From: Acinetobacter sp. N54.MGS-139
GTDB taxonomy: Bacteria > Pseudomonadota > Gammaproteobacteria > Burkholderiales > Burkholderiaceae_F
DNA: 64,000 nucleotides
Assembly: GCA_000980495.1 (NCBI GenBank)
Contig: LARN01000015.1
Span: forward strand, 1-64,000
Direction: 5' to 3'
The translations under genes and the position numbers were made by a program. The notes beneath the pieces were generated by a model that did not search any database, was not told where the DNA came from, and saw nothing but the letters and a program-made list of their open reading frames with translations. Position 1 is the stretch's first letter. Every line of letters begins with the position of its first letter. Below, in pieces: positions 42,424-51,351 of the stretch.

Positions 42424-43923
42424 TTACTCCTGAGATTTGTTATTGAGAAGTTTTTCGAACGCTTCGTCGAGCACTTTATCGCTGTCTGCTAAGGCAGCCC
42501 GCCATGCACGGAGACGCTGTGCATCTTCTTCCAACCGTATGGCGATTTCGTCTAATCCTCTCCGAACATTTGCCGGAGCGGGAGAGCCGGCTCCGACATC
42601 CGAATGGACGGCATGTTCCGGAGATAGAACCGTGCGGAATTCTTCTTGTGTAAGTTCAAACGGAAGTCGTTTGCCTTCAAGCTGCTCGGTGACATTGCCG
42701 AAGATTTCTTTTGCTGCTTCAAACGGGAAGTTATCCGGAAGAAGGTCTCGTGCTCTGGCATATGTCACGATTTGGCTTGCGAAGGTGTGGCCGATACGGA
42801 AAGGAATTCCGAATTGTCTCTGCAGGGCTTCTGCGAGGGCCATCGTGGTAGTCCAGTCGCTGTTGAGTTCTTCGAGGCTGCGGGCAGGATTGACCTTAAG
42901 CAAAGAGAAGGCCTGTTCCATCAGCTGAAGCATTTCGACGCCTTTAACAAAGACGCCCGAGCAGTCTTCCAGCACGCTTTCTTTGTTGTCATACATGCCG
43001 AGTTGAAGGTTGTGAGCTCTTAAAAAAGACGTCTGCATAGCGCCGACAACGTCGCTTGCCGTTCCGCGAGTCTTGTTGAGAATGCCGGGATTGCGTTTCT
43101 GCGGCATTGCAGAAGAACTGTAGGCGGCGCCGGATTCTAAAAGTAGCCAAGGCCGCGTTTGGGAGTATTGCTGCGCGAGGTCTTGAACGAGTGTGCCGAT
43201 TCGGATAGCCACATTAGCGGCGTTTGAAGCAGCTTCTAAGGGAATGTCAAAGAGGCTGATTTGGGCGGCATCCAAGCCGTTTGTAATAGGCTTCTCAAAA
43301 CCCAGTAATTCAGCTAGGCGTTCACGATTCAACGGCCAGCTTGAGCAGGCGAGCACCGCAACGCCGAGTGCAGATTGATTGATGCGTTTGTAGCTTTCAA
43401 TGATTCGGTCGGAGTCTCTTTGGAAGGACTCCAAAAAGCCCCAAAGGTAGAAAGCCAAGGTGATCGGCATTGCCTGAACGCCGTTGGTGTAAGCCGGAAT
43501 ATAGGTTTCAATATTTTCACGAGCAATCGATAGAAGTCTCGTCCGAAGTTTGTTCAGAGCTTCATAAAAATCCAAAACTGCTAAGCGCAGACGTGCCTCG
43601 TTCAATGTCGTGAACATATCTTGGCGGCTTCTTCCTGTGTGAATAAGCGTAGCTTCCTCACCGCAGGATTCGATCAGCATTTTTTCTAACGGCATGATGT
43701 CCGTGAGCCGCGGGACACCGGCTTGGTTCTGAATATCTTCTGCATGTTTTTGGGCGGCAGCTATTCGAGAGGCGATGTCGGGACTGATGATTCCTTCTTC
43801 TGCCAGCATCACCAGAGATGCACGATTCATACGATTTTGCCAATAGGCCCAATCTTTGGCTTCGGCTTCTCCACTGGTCGCCTTGAAATTATCCTTTCCC
43901 CAAGGTGTGACACGGAGTGTCAT
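42424..43923 (-). CDS. Argininosuccinate-lyase-like enzyme (fumarase/aspartase superfamily)
   Basis: A 499-aa member of the superfamily that eliminates fumarate from substituted succinates. The signature loop S-S-A-M-P-Q-K-R-N-P is intact and the N-terminal H-T-G-R-S-R-Q-D site resembles argininosuccinate lyase and EDDS lyase. It is longer than housekeeping ArgH (about 460 aa) and diverges in flanking motifs. It is co-transcribed with a DcuC carrier, not with arginine genes. I therefore expect a catabolic lyase that makes fumarate from an imported N-substituted aspartate, feeding fumarate respiration. A housekeeping argH remains the alternative. AAAGGAGAT gives a strong start at 43923. Confidence 0.75.
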   Translation of the reverse strand: MTLRVTPWGKDNFKATSGEAEAKDWAYWQNRMNRASLVMLAEEGIISPDIASRIAAAQKHAEDIQNQAGVPRLTDIMPLEKMLIESCGEEATLIHTGRSRQDMFTTLNEARLRLAVLDFYEALNKLRTRLLSIARENIETYIPAYTNGVQAMPITLAFYLWGFLESFQRDSDRIIESYKRINQSALGVAVLACSSWPLNRERLAELLGFEKPITNGLDAAQISLFDIPLEAASNAANVAIRIGTLVQDLAQQYSQTRPWLLLESGAAYSSSAMPQKRNPGILNKTRGTASDVVGAMQTSFLRAHNLQLGMYDNKESVLEDCSGVFVKGVEMLQLMEQAFSLLKVNPARSLEELNSDWTTTMALAEALQRQFGIPFRIGHTFASQIVTYARARDLLPDNFPFEAAKEIFGNVTEQLEGKRLPFELTQEEFRTVLSPEHAVHSDVGAGSPAPANVRRGLDEIAIRLEEDAQRLRAWRAALADSDKVLDEAFEKLLNNKSQE

Positions 43924-44257
43924 TTGAGATCTCCTTTAGAGGTTGAGATATTTCAAGTCTAGTCGTCTTTGCAAGTTTTAATGAGAGTGTTTCTGCATGA
44001 ATAACCGTTCAAAAAATGCACGGACAACAAATCTACGGAAGATGAATAGGCAGGAACAATAAGAAATTTATCTATTAAAACGGATACATGAAAAATTATT
44101 GATATAAAAATCTCACGAGTATTCGTGTGATTTTTGGGTGATAAGGGAAAAACCTAATTAGACGAGGCTGGAAGTTTTTCAAATCAAGAATTTTGCACAG
44201 ACAAAAAATCCTCCTGCCTTACGGCAAGAGGACTCTTATAAAACATCTGCAGTCGGA
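43924..44257. other. Intergenic region with a strong hairpin and a terminator
   Basis: A 334-base AT-rich gap without a gene. AAAAATC-T-CACGA and TCGTG-T-GATTTTT form a symmetric hairpin at 44106-44135 (one internal T-T mismatch) that could terminate on either strand, although no gene ends nearby on the plus strand. The stretch just before 43923 provides the leader of the lyase operon; no sigma-54 box is visible there. Confidence 0.5.
44203..44235 (-). terminator. Terminator after the BOF-domain gene
   Basis: GTCCTCTTGCC and GGCAGGAGGAT pair around GTAA on the minus strand, followed by TTTTTT. It starts 23 bases after the stop of the 44258-44617 gene. Confidence 0.9.
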
Positions 44258-44617
44258 TTACTTCAGGACTTCAACCGGAGCATCGACTTCGTATTCGGTC
44301 TTGAGAAGGTCTTTGTCGACTTCGACGACTAACTTGACGGTATTTTCGGGCTTGACGTTCTGACCGTTCCAATATTTGCGGTCGATTTCAAGTTCGACGG
44401 TACCGGTGGCATCTTTGAATTCGTACTTGTCGCCTTGAACGTTACGCACGATGTTGCCTTTCAAGATCATGTGAGCGTCATCGGGAAGCGTTTTGAGCTG
44501 AGCCACTGTGCCTTCCTGAGTGGCGCCGGGACCGGTGAACCCGCCCGTCTGAGCCATAGCCGGAGTGGCGGCAACGACAGAAGCCAAAGCGACTGCAGAT
44601 AATACTTTCTTAACCAT
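44258..44617 (-). CDS. YgiW/YdeI-family periplasmic OB-fold (BOF) protein
   Basis: A 119-aa exported protein: signal peptide MVKKVLSAVALASVVAATPAMA, then G-G-F-T-G-P. One bacterial OB-fold domain follows, with the family pattern L-K-G-N-I-V, D-K-Y-E-F-K-D-A-T-G-T-V-E-L-E-I-D and W-N-G-Q-N-V. Members (YgiW, YdeI) are stress-tolerance proteins thought to bind small ligands in the periplasm; the ligand is unknown. It is flanked by terminators on the downstream side and appears monocistronic. GGAGACACC precedes the ATG. Confidence 0.88.
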   Translation of the reverse strand: MVKKVLSAVALASVVAATPAMAQTGGFTGPGATQEGTVAQLKTLPDDAHMILKGNIVRNVQGDKYEFKDATGTVELEIDRKYWNGQNVKPENTVKLVVEVDKDLLKTEYEVDAPVEVLK

Positions 44618-44776
44618 TGGTGTCTCCTTAAATGTATTAGTCTCAGCCTAAAGCTTCGGGACAGGAGTGGATAAATTTTCAACGCACTATGAGTATGTTG
44701 ATTCTCAAAGTGAGCTCATGAGATCACAGAAAGTGGAGGCGGAAAGCCGCATATGAGTCTTAACGGCCGCTGTGAT

Positions 44777-44810
44777 CAAAAAAAATTACACGCCCTGAGC
44801 AGGCGTGTAA
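44777..44810 (-). terminator. Terminator of the tsaB-rimI-udg-mfd-serB operon
   Basis: TTACACGCC (44786-44794) and GGCGTGTAA (44802-44810) form a perfect 9-bp stem. On the minus strand it is followed by eight T. It lies 33 bases beyond the serB stop. Confidence 0.93.
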
Positions 44811-44842
44811 GTAGTATCGAAAGTCTTGTCGAGCTGCTTTGA

Positions 44843-45700
44843 TCAGTCAAACAAAGCGAGGACTCCGGATAAAGGTGCAAAATCAAAAGCTTGTTTTGCG
44901 TGTGGTCTGACCTTTGGCTTGGCGTGCCATGCAATAGAAAGTCCGGCAGCTTCAAGCATGGGAATGTCGTTGGATCCGTCGCCCATGGTAATGAGCTCGG
45001 AGAGCTCGATTCCATGCTGCAGAGCATAAGCTGAAACATAAGAAATCTTGCCGCGTCCGTCGATAATCGGAGTTCCGAATGGCCCCGTGACACGACCGGT
45101 CAATTTGCCGTCAACAATTTCCAGTTCGTTGCTGATCACGTGCGTGAACCCGTAGCGCTCCTTAACAACTTCTGTGACGCAGCTAAAACCGCCCGAGACA
45201 AGCAGCATCGGAATTCCGGCTTCTTTGAAGGCAGCAACCAGCTTTTCGGCCCCGGGGTTGGGCTTGATGTGACGGTCGATGAGCCGATCCACGATAGAGG
45301 CGTCGGCACCTGCCATCAGTTTTACGCGAGCAGTCAGACTTTCTGCGTAATTTCTGATTTTGCCCTGCATCGCAAGTTCGGTGATGTGAGCGACTTCTTC
45401 ACCTTTGCCGACGAAAGATGCCATTTCATCGAGCGTTTCCAAGTTTAGGAAAGTGGAATCCATGTCGGTCGCAAAAAGCTTGAAATTCTTCAGCTTTAAT
45501 CCCGGCTCGATCCAGTTTGCATCAATTTGCAGAGCTCTTGCCTTCTGAGCCCAACGAGCTTCGAATTCCTCTCGGTTGACACGGCGCAGGCGAACCGCAC
45601 AGGGATCTTTGATCGTGCCTTTTTTGCCAATGGTGTGGAGAAACTTTTCTAAAGTTTCTTCGCGTCCGATCTTGGTTTGAAGAACTAAATCGTGACTCAC
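44843..45700 (-). CDS. serB: Phosphoserine phosphatase
   Basis: The last step of serine synthesis: dephosphorylation of phosphoserine. The protein is 285 aa with a short N-terminal ACT-like region and an HAD hydrolase core. The nucleophile motif is A-T-D-M-D-S-T near residue 80; the later motifs are L-V-S-G-G-F and G-D-G-S-N-D-I-P-M-L. All HAD catalytic residues are present. Its start overlaps the mfd stop by 4 bases (ATGA), so it is translated with mfd. The terminator at 44777-44810 follows. Pairing of serB with mfd is seen in other Burkholderiales. Confidence 0.94.
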   Translation of the reverse strand: MSHDLVLQTKIGREETLEKFLHTIGKKGTIKDPCAVRLRRVNREEFEARWAQKARALQIDANWIEPGLKLKNFKLFATDMDSTFLNLETLDEMASFVGKGEEVAHITELAMQGKIRNYAESLTARVKLMAGADASIVDRLIDRHIKPNPGAEKLVAAFKEAGIPMLLVSGGFSCVTEVVKERYGFTHVISNELEIVDGKLTGRVTGPFGTPIIDGRGKISYVSAYALQHGIELSELITMGDGSNDIPMLEAAGLSIAWHAKPKVRPHAKQAFDFAPLSGVLALFD

Positions 45701-48700
45701 TTGAGCTCCTTGAGGATTCGTAAGATATTGTCGCCCCTTTTCTCGGCGGTATCACTGTAAGTTTCTAATCGTAACCGATTCGGCCCGAGCATGCGCATAT
45801 TTCGGTTTGCTTGAAGCATGCGGAAGAACTTTCCGGGGTCAAACGAGGGTTTATCTTTAAAGGTAAAGATAATGGAGTCTTCACCTGCGTCGATCTTCAA
45901 GACACCTAAAGGCTTGGCTTCCACACGAATACGGTGCGTAAGAATCAGATTCTTGGCTTCCTGAGTCAGCTTGCCGTAACGGTCGGCAATTTCTTCCTGA
46001 ATCTGGTAAAGGTCTTCTTTGTTCTTCACTTGCGCGAGGCGTTTGTAGAACGTCAGGCGGTTATGAACATCGGGAACGTAGTCCGAACGAAGCAGGGCAG
46101 GCGCATGCAGATTGATGTCTGTCGTGGCTTCCAGCGGCTGAAGCAGATCAGGTTCGCGGCCTTCTTTTAAGGCTGTGACAGCGGAATCGAGCATTTGGGT
46201 GTAGAGGTCGAAACCTACGCCGGTCATCGAGCCGGATTGATGTTCGCCCAAGACTTCACCCGCACCTCTGATCTCTAAGTCATGCATAGCCAAATAGAAA
46301 CCGCTTCCGAGTTCTTCCATTTCTTTAATAGCTTCAAGTCGCTTCTCGGCGTTTTTGGTCATCGCACCCTCGCCCGGCGTCAGCAAATACGCATAAGCCT
46401 GGTGGTGGGAGCGTCCCACGCGGCCGCGCAGCTGATGGAGCTGAGCCAAGCCGAATTTGTCGGCACGATGCATGATGATCGTGTTGGCGTTCGGAATGTC
46501 GATGCCGGTTTCGATAATCGTTGTGCAAAGCAGCACGTTGGTGCGCTGAGCATAGAAGTCACGCATGACGCGTTCAAGTTCCCGCTCGTTCATTTGACCA
46601 TGTGCAACGCCGATACGGGCTTCCGGAAGAAGCTGCTCGAGACGCATGCGGGCGTTTTCAATGGTTTCGACTTCGTTATGAAGAAAGTAAACCTGACCGC
46701 CGCGCTTTAACTCACGCAGCACGGCTTCTCGAATCAGAGAGTCGCTTTCACGCTGAACAAAGGTCTTGATGGCCAAACGTTTTTGCGGCGCAGTTGCGAT
46801 AACGGAGAAATCACGAATGCCTTCCAAAGACATCGATAGGGTTCGAGGAATCGGGGTAGCGGTCAGCGTCAGGATGTCGACTTCAGATCGAAGGGATTTG
46901 AGCTGTTCTTTCTGACGAACACCGAACCGATGTTCCTCGTCAATCACAACGAGTCCGAGGTCTTTGAACTGAACTTTATCGGAGAGCAGTTTGTGCGTAC
47001 CGACGACGATGTCGATCGTGCCGTTTTTGATGCCTTCGATCGATGCGTTCACTTCCTTTGAAGAACGGAATCGGGATAGCTCGGCAATTCTCACCGGCCA
47101 GTTGGCAAAACGATCTCGGAAAGTCTGAGCATGCTGTTCGGCCAGCAGCGTTGTCGGGCAAAGAACTGCGACTTGTTTTCCACCCATGACAGCCATAAAC
47201 GCGGCGCGAAGAGCAACTTCGGTCTTACCAAAGCCAACGTCGCCGCAGACCAAACGGTCCATCGGTTTGTCCGAGATCATGTCGCGGTAAACGGCGTTAA
47301 TAGCGGCGAGCTGGTCTTCCGTTTCTTCAAAAGCGAAGGCTTCGGAGAACGCTTCGTAATCAGCCAGACTGAATTTGAAAGCGTAGCCCTTGCGGGATTG
47401 ACGCAGGGCATAAATATTCAGGAGTTCTGCTGCTGTATCGCGTACCTGAAGGGCGGCTTTCTTGCGTGCTTTTTCCCAATCGCCCTTGCCCAAGGAGTGC
47501 AGAGGAGCGGTTTCTGGATCGGCGCCGGAATAGCGGGAGATCAAATGCAGCTGAGCAACGGGAACATAAAGTTTGGCGTCTTTGGCGTAGTCAATCTGCA
47601 GGAATTCTGCTTCTCCGTCCGGCGTGCTCATTGAAGTCAGACCGCGATAGCGGCCGACACCATGATCCAAATGGACGACCGGATCTCCGACTTTAAGTTC
47701 GGAGAGGTCGCGAATCATCATCTCGATGTTGCTTTCTCGCTCGGTTCTGCGGCGACGGCGTCTCACCGGACGATCGGAGTTCGAATAAAGTTCTGTCTCC
47801 GTCAGAATGGAAATCGGCGGGTTCTCCAGTTCCATTCCGTCGTAAAGCGGACCATAGCAAAGCGCAAAGTTATCTCCGCTCTCTAAGAACTTCTCAAATC
47901 CCGGCACCAAAGGCGCTTTCAGTCCGTTCTCTTTAAAGACGTCTGAAATTGTTTCCAGGCGGCCGGCGGAATTCGCCATGACTAAGAGTTTGCGGCCTCG
48001 GGCCGAGCAAAGATCCTTGTAGGCCTTAAGCCCTTCGAGGGGATCATCTTTTCTGCGCTCGATGGCAACCGAAGGGAAGTTCGGTGTTGCATTTTCTTTA
48101 TCGGTTAGCGACAGGCGAGCATAGTTGCCGGCAAGTTCAAAAAATTGAGGCGCACTCAGATAAAGGCGTTTGAAATCTAAAATCGGACGTTCACCGTCAG
48201 CGCGAAGGAACTTAGCGCGCTGTTCGGTTTCTTTGTCGAAATGTTCGATGGCGCTGTTGACGTCGTCCAAAAGAATCAGAGAGGCGTCCGAGCCGATGTA
48301 ATCGAAGAGTGTTTCCGTTTCGTCAAAGAAGAGCGGCAGGTAGTTTTCTACGCCGGGGGCGGCAATGCCGTTTTCAATATCTTTGTAAAGCGTTACTTTG
48401 CTCGGATCACCTTCAAAGGTTTCGCGCCAACGGGAGCAGAAGGCAGACCGCGCTTGTTTGTCCATCGGAAATTCATGGGCAGGAAGCAGTCGAATCTCAT
48501 CAACTTTTTCTACGGATCGCTGATTGTCCGGATCGAACACTCGGATCTCGTCGAGTTCATCGTCAAAAAAGTCGAGTCGATAAGGCTTGGCCGCGCCCAT
48601 CGGGAAGAGGTCAAGCAAGCCGCCGCGGCTGGCAAACTCTCCGGGTGCGACCACTTGAGAAACATGCTCGTAGCCTCTGGCCACTAATTCAGCACGTAAG

Positions 48701-49170
48701 TCCGTTGGATCGATGCGGTCGCCCTTGCGGAAGAAGAAGGTTGTTGAGCCGATATAGTTTCTCGGTGCAAGACGCTGGGTCGCAGTGCTGGCAGAAACGA
48801 TTAAGACGTCGACGGGGTCCTGACGTTTTTGACGATTTAAAAGCAAATACAGTGTCTGAAGGCGTTCACCGACAAGATCGGCGTGAGGGCTCAGCACGTC
48901 ATAAGGCAAGGTTTCCCAATCCGGAAAAACCGTAAGTTTTAAAGAAGGAACAAACCACGTGACTTCGTCCTGAAGGCGAATGACATCACTTGGGTCGGCG
49001 CAAATAACCGTCAGCAGCTTGTTTTGCTTTTTGAGCTGAACCGCGTTTTGCGCGATGGACATGGCAAGCGCACTGCCTGCCGGACATTTTTCTCGATATT
49101 TGTCTGAGGGTTTTATTTCTGCAAGAGATTTTCCGATAACGGGTAAAGAATCAAATATCGTTTCTTTCAT
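45697..49170 (-). CDS. mfd: Transcription-repair coupling factor Mfd
   Basis: An 1157-aa translocase that removes stalled RNA polymerase and recruits UvrA. The N-terminal UvrB-like module includes F-P-D-W-E-T-L-P-Y-D and A-P-G-E-F-A-S-R-G-G. The RNA polymerase interaction domain opens with V-G-D-P-V-V-H-L-D-H-G-V-G-R-Y. The RecG-like motor has Walker A G-D-V-G-F-G-K-T-E and box II V-I-D-E-E-H-R-F. The C-terminal TRCF domain follows. I use the ATG at 49170 (MKETIFDSL), which sits 5 bases after the glycosylase stop; a start at 49215 would overlap that gene and adds unlike residues. Confidence 0.96.
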   Translation of the reverse strand: MKETIFDSLPVIGKSLAEIKPSDKYREKCPAGSALAMSIAQNAVQLKKQNKLLTVICADPSDVIRLQDEVTWFVPSLKLTVFPDWETLPYDVLSPHADLVGERLQTLYLLLNRQKRQDPVDVLIVSASTATQRLAPRNYIGSTTFFFRKGDRIDPTDLRAELVARGYEHVSQVVAPGEFASRGGLLDLFPMGAAKPYRLDFFDDELDEIRVFDPDNQRSVEKVDEIRLLPAHEFPMDKQARSAFCSRWRETFEGDPSKVTLYKDIENGIAAPGVENYLPLFFDETETLFDYIGSDASLILLDDVNSAIEHFDKETEQRAKFLRADGERPILDFKRLYLSAPQFFELAGNYARLSLTDKENATPNFPSVAIERRKDDPLEGLKAYKDLCSARGRKLLVMANSAGRLETISDVFKENGLKAPLVPGFEKFLESGDNFALCYGPLYDGMELENPPISILTETELYSNSDRPVRRRRRRTERESNIEMMIRDLSELKVGDPVVHLDHGVGRYRGLTSMSTPDGEAEFLQIDYAKDAKLYVPVAQLHLISRYSGADPETAPLHSLGKGDWEKARKKAALQVRDTAAELLNIYALRQSRKGYAFKFSLADYEAFSEAFAFEETEDQLAAINAVYRDMISDKPMDRLVCGDVGFGKTEVALRAAFMAVMGGKQVAVLCPTTLLAEQHAQTFRDRFANWPVRIAELSRFRSSKEVNASIEGIKNGTIDIVVGTHKLLSDKVQFKDLGLVVIDEEHRFGVRQKEQLKSLRSEVDILTLTATPIPRTLSMSLEGIRDFSVIATAPQKRLAIKTFVQRESDSLIREAVLRELKRGGQVYFLHNEVETIENARMRLEQLLPEARIGVAHGQMNERELERVMRDFYAQRTNVLLCTTIIETGIDIPNANTIIMHRADKFGLAQLHQLRGRVGRSHHQAYAYLLTPGEGAMTKNAEKRLEAIKEMEELGSGFYLAMHDLEIRGAGEVLGEHQSGSMTGVGFDLYTQMLDSAVTALKEGREPDLLQPLEATTDINLHAPALLRSDYVPDVHNRLTFYKRLAQVKNKEDLYQIQEEIADRYGKLTQEAKNLILTHRIRVEAKPLGVLKIDAGEDSIIFTFKDKPSFDPGKFFRMLQANRNMRMLGPNRLRLETYSDTAEKRGDNILRILKELK

Positions 49171-49175
49171 TGTTG

Positions 49176-50138
49176 TTAACTCAAAGTATCGAGTATTAAG
49201 CACCAATCCAGCCATGCCTTGCGCTTTTCCTGTGGAGAACGCAGCAGGTAAGAAGGATGATAAGTCACGATGACCTTCCGGGGCTTGCCTTGTACAGTCA
49301 AATTGTGCACTTTGCCTCGATAAGGATTGAGTGTTTTAAGATCAGGGAAGAACCAGGACGCGGCGGGTTTCCCCATTGCCACAATGACTTCCGGATCAAT
49401 CAGTTCGATTTGGCGCTCTAGGAACGGACGGCAGGCCATGGTTTCGGCTTTTTCCGGCGTTGCGTTCAGCGGCGGACGGCACTTCAGCGTGTTGAAAATG
49501 CACAAATCCTTCTCGCGGCCCAGCTTTGCTGCCTCAAGGATCTTATCAAGCAATTTGCCGGACGGACCGACAAAGGGCTGTCCCAAACGGTCTTCTTCTG
49601 CACCCGGAGCTTCTCCGATCAGCATTAGACGGCAGGGCGGGTTGCCTTGCCCGAAAACAGGATGCAGGCGGCTTGAAGAGATTTCGCAGGCGCGGCAGTC
49701 TTGAACGAGCTGCTTTAAGGTTTGCCAATCTGCCGTTGCGATCTGGTGTATACGCGCTTCCGTATAGGCTTCAGGTCGAACGCCGCGGGCTTCGCTGGCA
49801 CTGCGATAGGCAGGTTTAGCAGCCGGCTCGGGCCGTGTGCTTCTTGGCGGAGGTGCATTACGGTCTGAAATAATCGACGTGACGCGTGAGGGCGTCGTTG
49901 CCGGATTGTTGGCGGCAGGTTTCGGGGCGGCCTCAGAAGATTGAGGTGCATGATTGACAAAAGAAGCAGCGGCAGGTGGAGTCGTCGAAGCCTGCGGCTG
50001 ATAATTCTGAGAAGCAGCCGCGGCCTCCGCCTTGGCCTTTACAGCTTCTTCGGCAGCTTTGGCTAGCTCATCCCGTTCAATCCATTGCGGACCGATCCCG
50101 AGCGCTTTCCATATTTCCGACTTCCTTTGATCAAGCAC
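49176..50138 (-). CDS. Uracil-DNA glycosylase, family 4-type with Fe-S cluster
   Basis: A 320-aa base-excision repair enzyme. The N-terminal 130 residues are a low-complexity, Ala/Pro-rich linker often seen in proteobacterial homologues. The catalytic domain has Cys ligands for a 4Fe-4S cluster (D-C-R-A-C-E, L-K-C-R-P-P, M-A-C-R-P-F), the water-activating loop G-E-A-P-G-A-E-E-D and the DNA-intercalation loop H-P-S-Y-L-L-R. It sits between rimI and mfd with gaps of 3 and 5 bases. The family is clear; subfamily 4 versus 5 rests on the G-E-A-P-G motif. Confidence 0.9.
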   Translation of the reverse strand: MLDQRKSEIWKALGIGPQWIERDELAKAAEEAVKAKAEAAAASQNYQPQASTTPPAAASFVNHAPQSSEAAPKPAANNPATTPSRVTSIISDRNAPPPRSTRPEPAAKPAYRSASEARGVRPEAYTEARIHQIATADWQTLKQLVQDCRACEISSSRLHPVFGQGNPPCRLMLIGEAPGAEEDRLGQPFVGPSGKLLDKILEAAKLGREKDLCIFNTLKCRPPLNATPEKAETMACRPFLERQIELIDPEVIVAMGKPAASWFFPDLKTLNPYRGKVHNLTVQGKPRKVIVTYHPSYLLRSPQEKRKAWLDWCLILDTLS

Positions 50139-50141
50139 GTT

Positions 50142-50594
50142 TTATTTCTTCCTATACGCGTGCATCGTGATGGCGTCTTCCCGACCGTTGGGGGCAGGAT
50201 AGTAGCCCTTGCGTCGGCCCATCATGATGAATCCGAATTTCTCGTAGAGTTTAATCGCTCCGAGGTTGCCGGCTCGAACTTCCAGGAACCAATGCTCGAT
50301 ATTGCGTTCGCGGCCGAGTTTGCTCAGCTCATTCATGAGCATCGTGGCATAACCTTTACGGCGAGACAGCGGATTGACGGCGATGCGAAGCAGTTCGCCT
50401 TCGTCAAAAATACTGCTGAAAATCGCATAGCCCTCAAGCTCACCGTCTCTTCTGAGAACCAGACAGGTGTCTTTCTTCAGAGAACCGGAGAATGACGTTC
50501 GAGCCCACGGATCATAAAAGATAGAGCGGTCTAGAAGGACAACATCATCGATGTCATCCGAAGTCATTCGGGTGATGAGGAGATTTTCAGCCAT
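50142..50594 (-). CDS. rimI: Ribosomal protein S18 alanine N-acetyltransferase-like GNAT enzyme
   Basis: A 150-aa GNAT acetyltransferase with the acetyl-CoA loop R-R-K-G-Y-A-T-M-L-M and the C-terminal Y-E-K-F-G-F-x-x-x-G-R-R-K-G-Y-Y pattern typical of RimI, which acetylates the N-terminus of ribosomal protein S18. I take the ATG at 50594; a TTG at 50606 would overlap the tsaB stop. tsaB-rimI is a classic gene pair. It lies 8 bases after tsaB and 3 bases before the glycosylase gene. Confidence 0.9.
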   Translation of the reverse strand: MAENLLITRMTSDDIDDVVLLDRSIFYDPWARTSFSGSLKKDTCLVLRRDGELEGYAIFSSIFDEGELLRIAVNPLSRRKGYATMLMNELSKLGRERNIEHWFLEVRAGNLGAIKLYEKFGFIMMGRRKGYYPAPNGREDAITMHAYRKK

Positions 50595-50602
50595 AAAGAT
50601 TC

Positions 50603-51310
50603 TCAACGGGATTTTTCTGCTTTGCGTTCTTCAATCGTCAATGCGACATGGTCTCGAACGTAAAGCGGGGACGCTTCTGCGGCGTCCACTGTTTTATTTT
50701 CTTCAAAATATTTTCGGGCGAGCGGTACGATCATTTGAGCGTTGACGTCGTCCGTAGAAAGAAGTTTCTTAGGAGCGGGATCTCCGATTTCATCGGCGTA
50801 GATTCGGAAAGCATTTCCGCACAGGAATTCGGCGCCGTTGTCATCTGCGATCGCTAAAAGTTCGGATGGTTTGCAAAGCGCTGGCGCCGTGACTTCCTTG
50901 AATTCATGATTTTCGTAACGGAAGACAGCGCAGTAGCACTCATGCATACGTGCATCGATCGCGGACAAAAGGCGGGAGCCTTCTTCCAATGTTTCATGAT
51001 GGATGTAGGCGAGCGCGAGCAGGGTGTTGACGGGAATGAGCGGGATATTGAGCGCCCAGCCCAAACCCTGAGCCAAGCCGCAGGCAACGCGCAGTCCGGT
51101 AAAGGCGCCGGGGCCGGATCCGAAGGCAATTCCCTGAAGTCCTTCACGGCTGCCGCCTGCAGCAGTCAGACAGCCGCGGATCATTCCGAGAATGACTTTC
51201 GTGTGTTTTTGTCCGGGCTCGGATTGAAGGTAAGCCTCACGATCGAAACCGGTGACAGCGACGGAACACAGATTTCCGGAAGACTCAAGACAAAGTAATG
51301 CGCTTGCCAT
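50603..51310 (-). CDS. tsaB: tRNA N6-threonylcarbamoyladenosine synthesis protein TsaB
   Basis: The non-catalytic ASKHA-fold partner of TsaD in t6A37 tRNA modification, 235 aa. The N-terminal L-C-L-E-S-S-G and the segment F-G-S-G-P-G-A-F-T-G-L-R are diagnostic of TsaB. The ATG at 51310 is the natural start. It is the first gene of the five-gene operon tsaB-rimI-udg-mfd-serB, whose members are all within 8 bases of each other or overlap. Confidence 0.93.
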   Translation of the reverse strand: MASALLCLESSGNLCSVAVTGFDREAYLQSEPGQKHTKVILGMIRGCLTAAGGSREGLQGIAFGSGPGAFTGLRVACGLAQGLGWALNIPLIPVNTLLALAYIHHETLEEGSRLLSAIDARMHECYCAVFRYENHEFKEVTAPALCKPSELLAIADDNGAEFLCGNAFRIYADEIGDPAPKKLLSTDDVNAQMIVPLARKYFEENKTVDAAEASPLYVRDHVALTIEERKAEKSR

Positions 51311-51351
51311 ACAACACTCCTATAGTGCAGAGTATTTTAGTCGGTCTGTGA

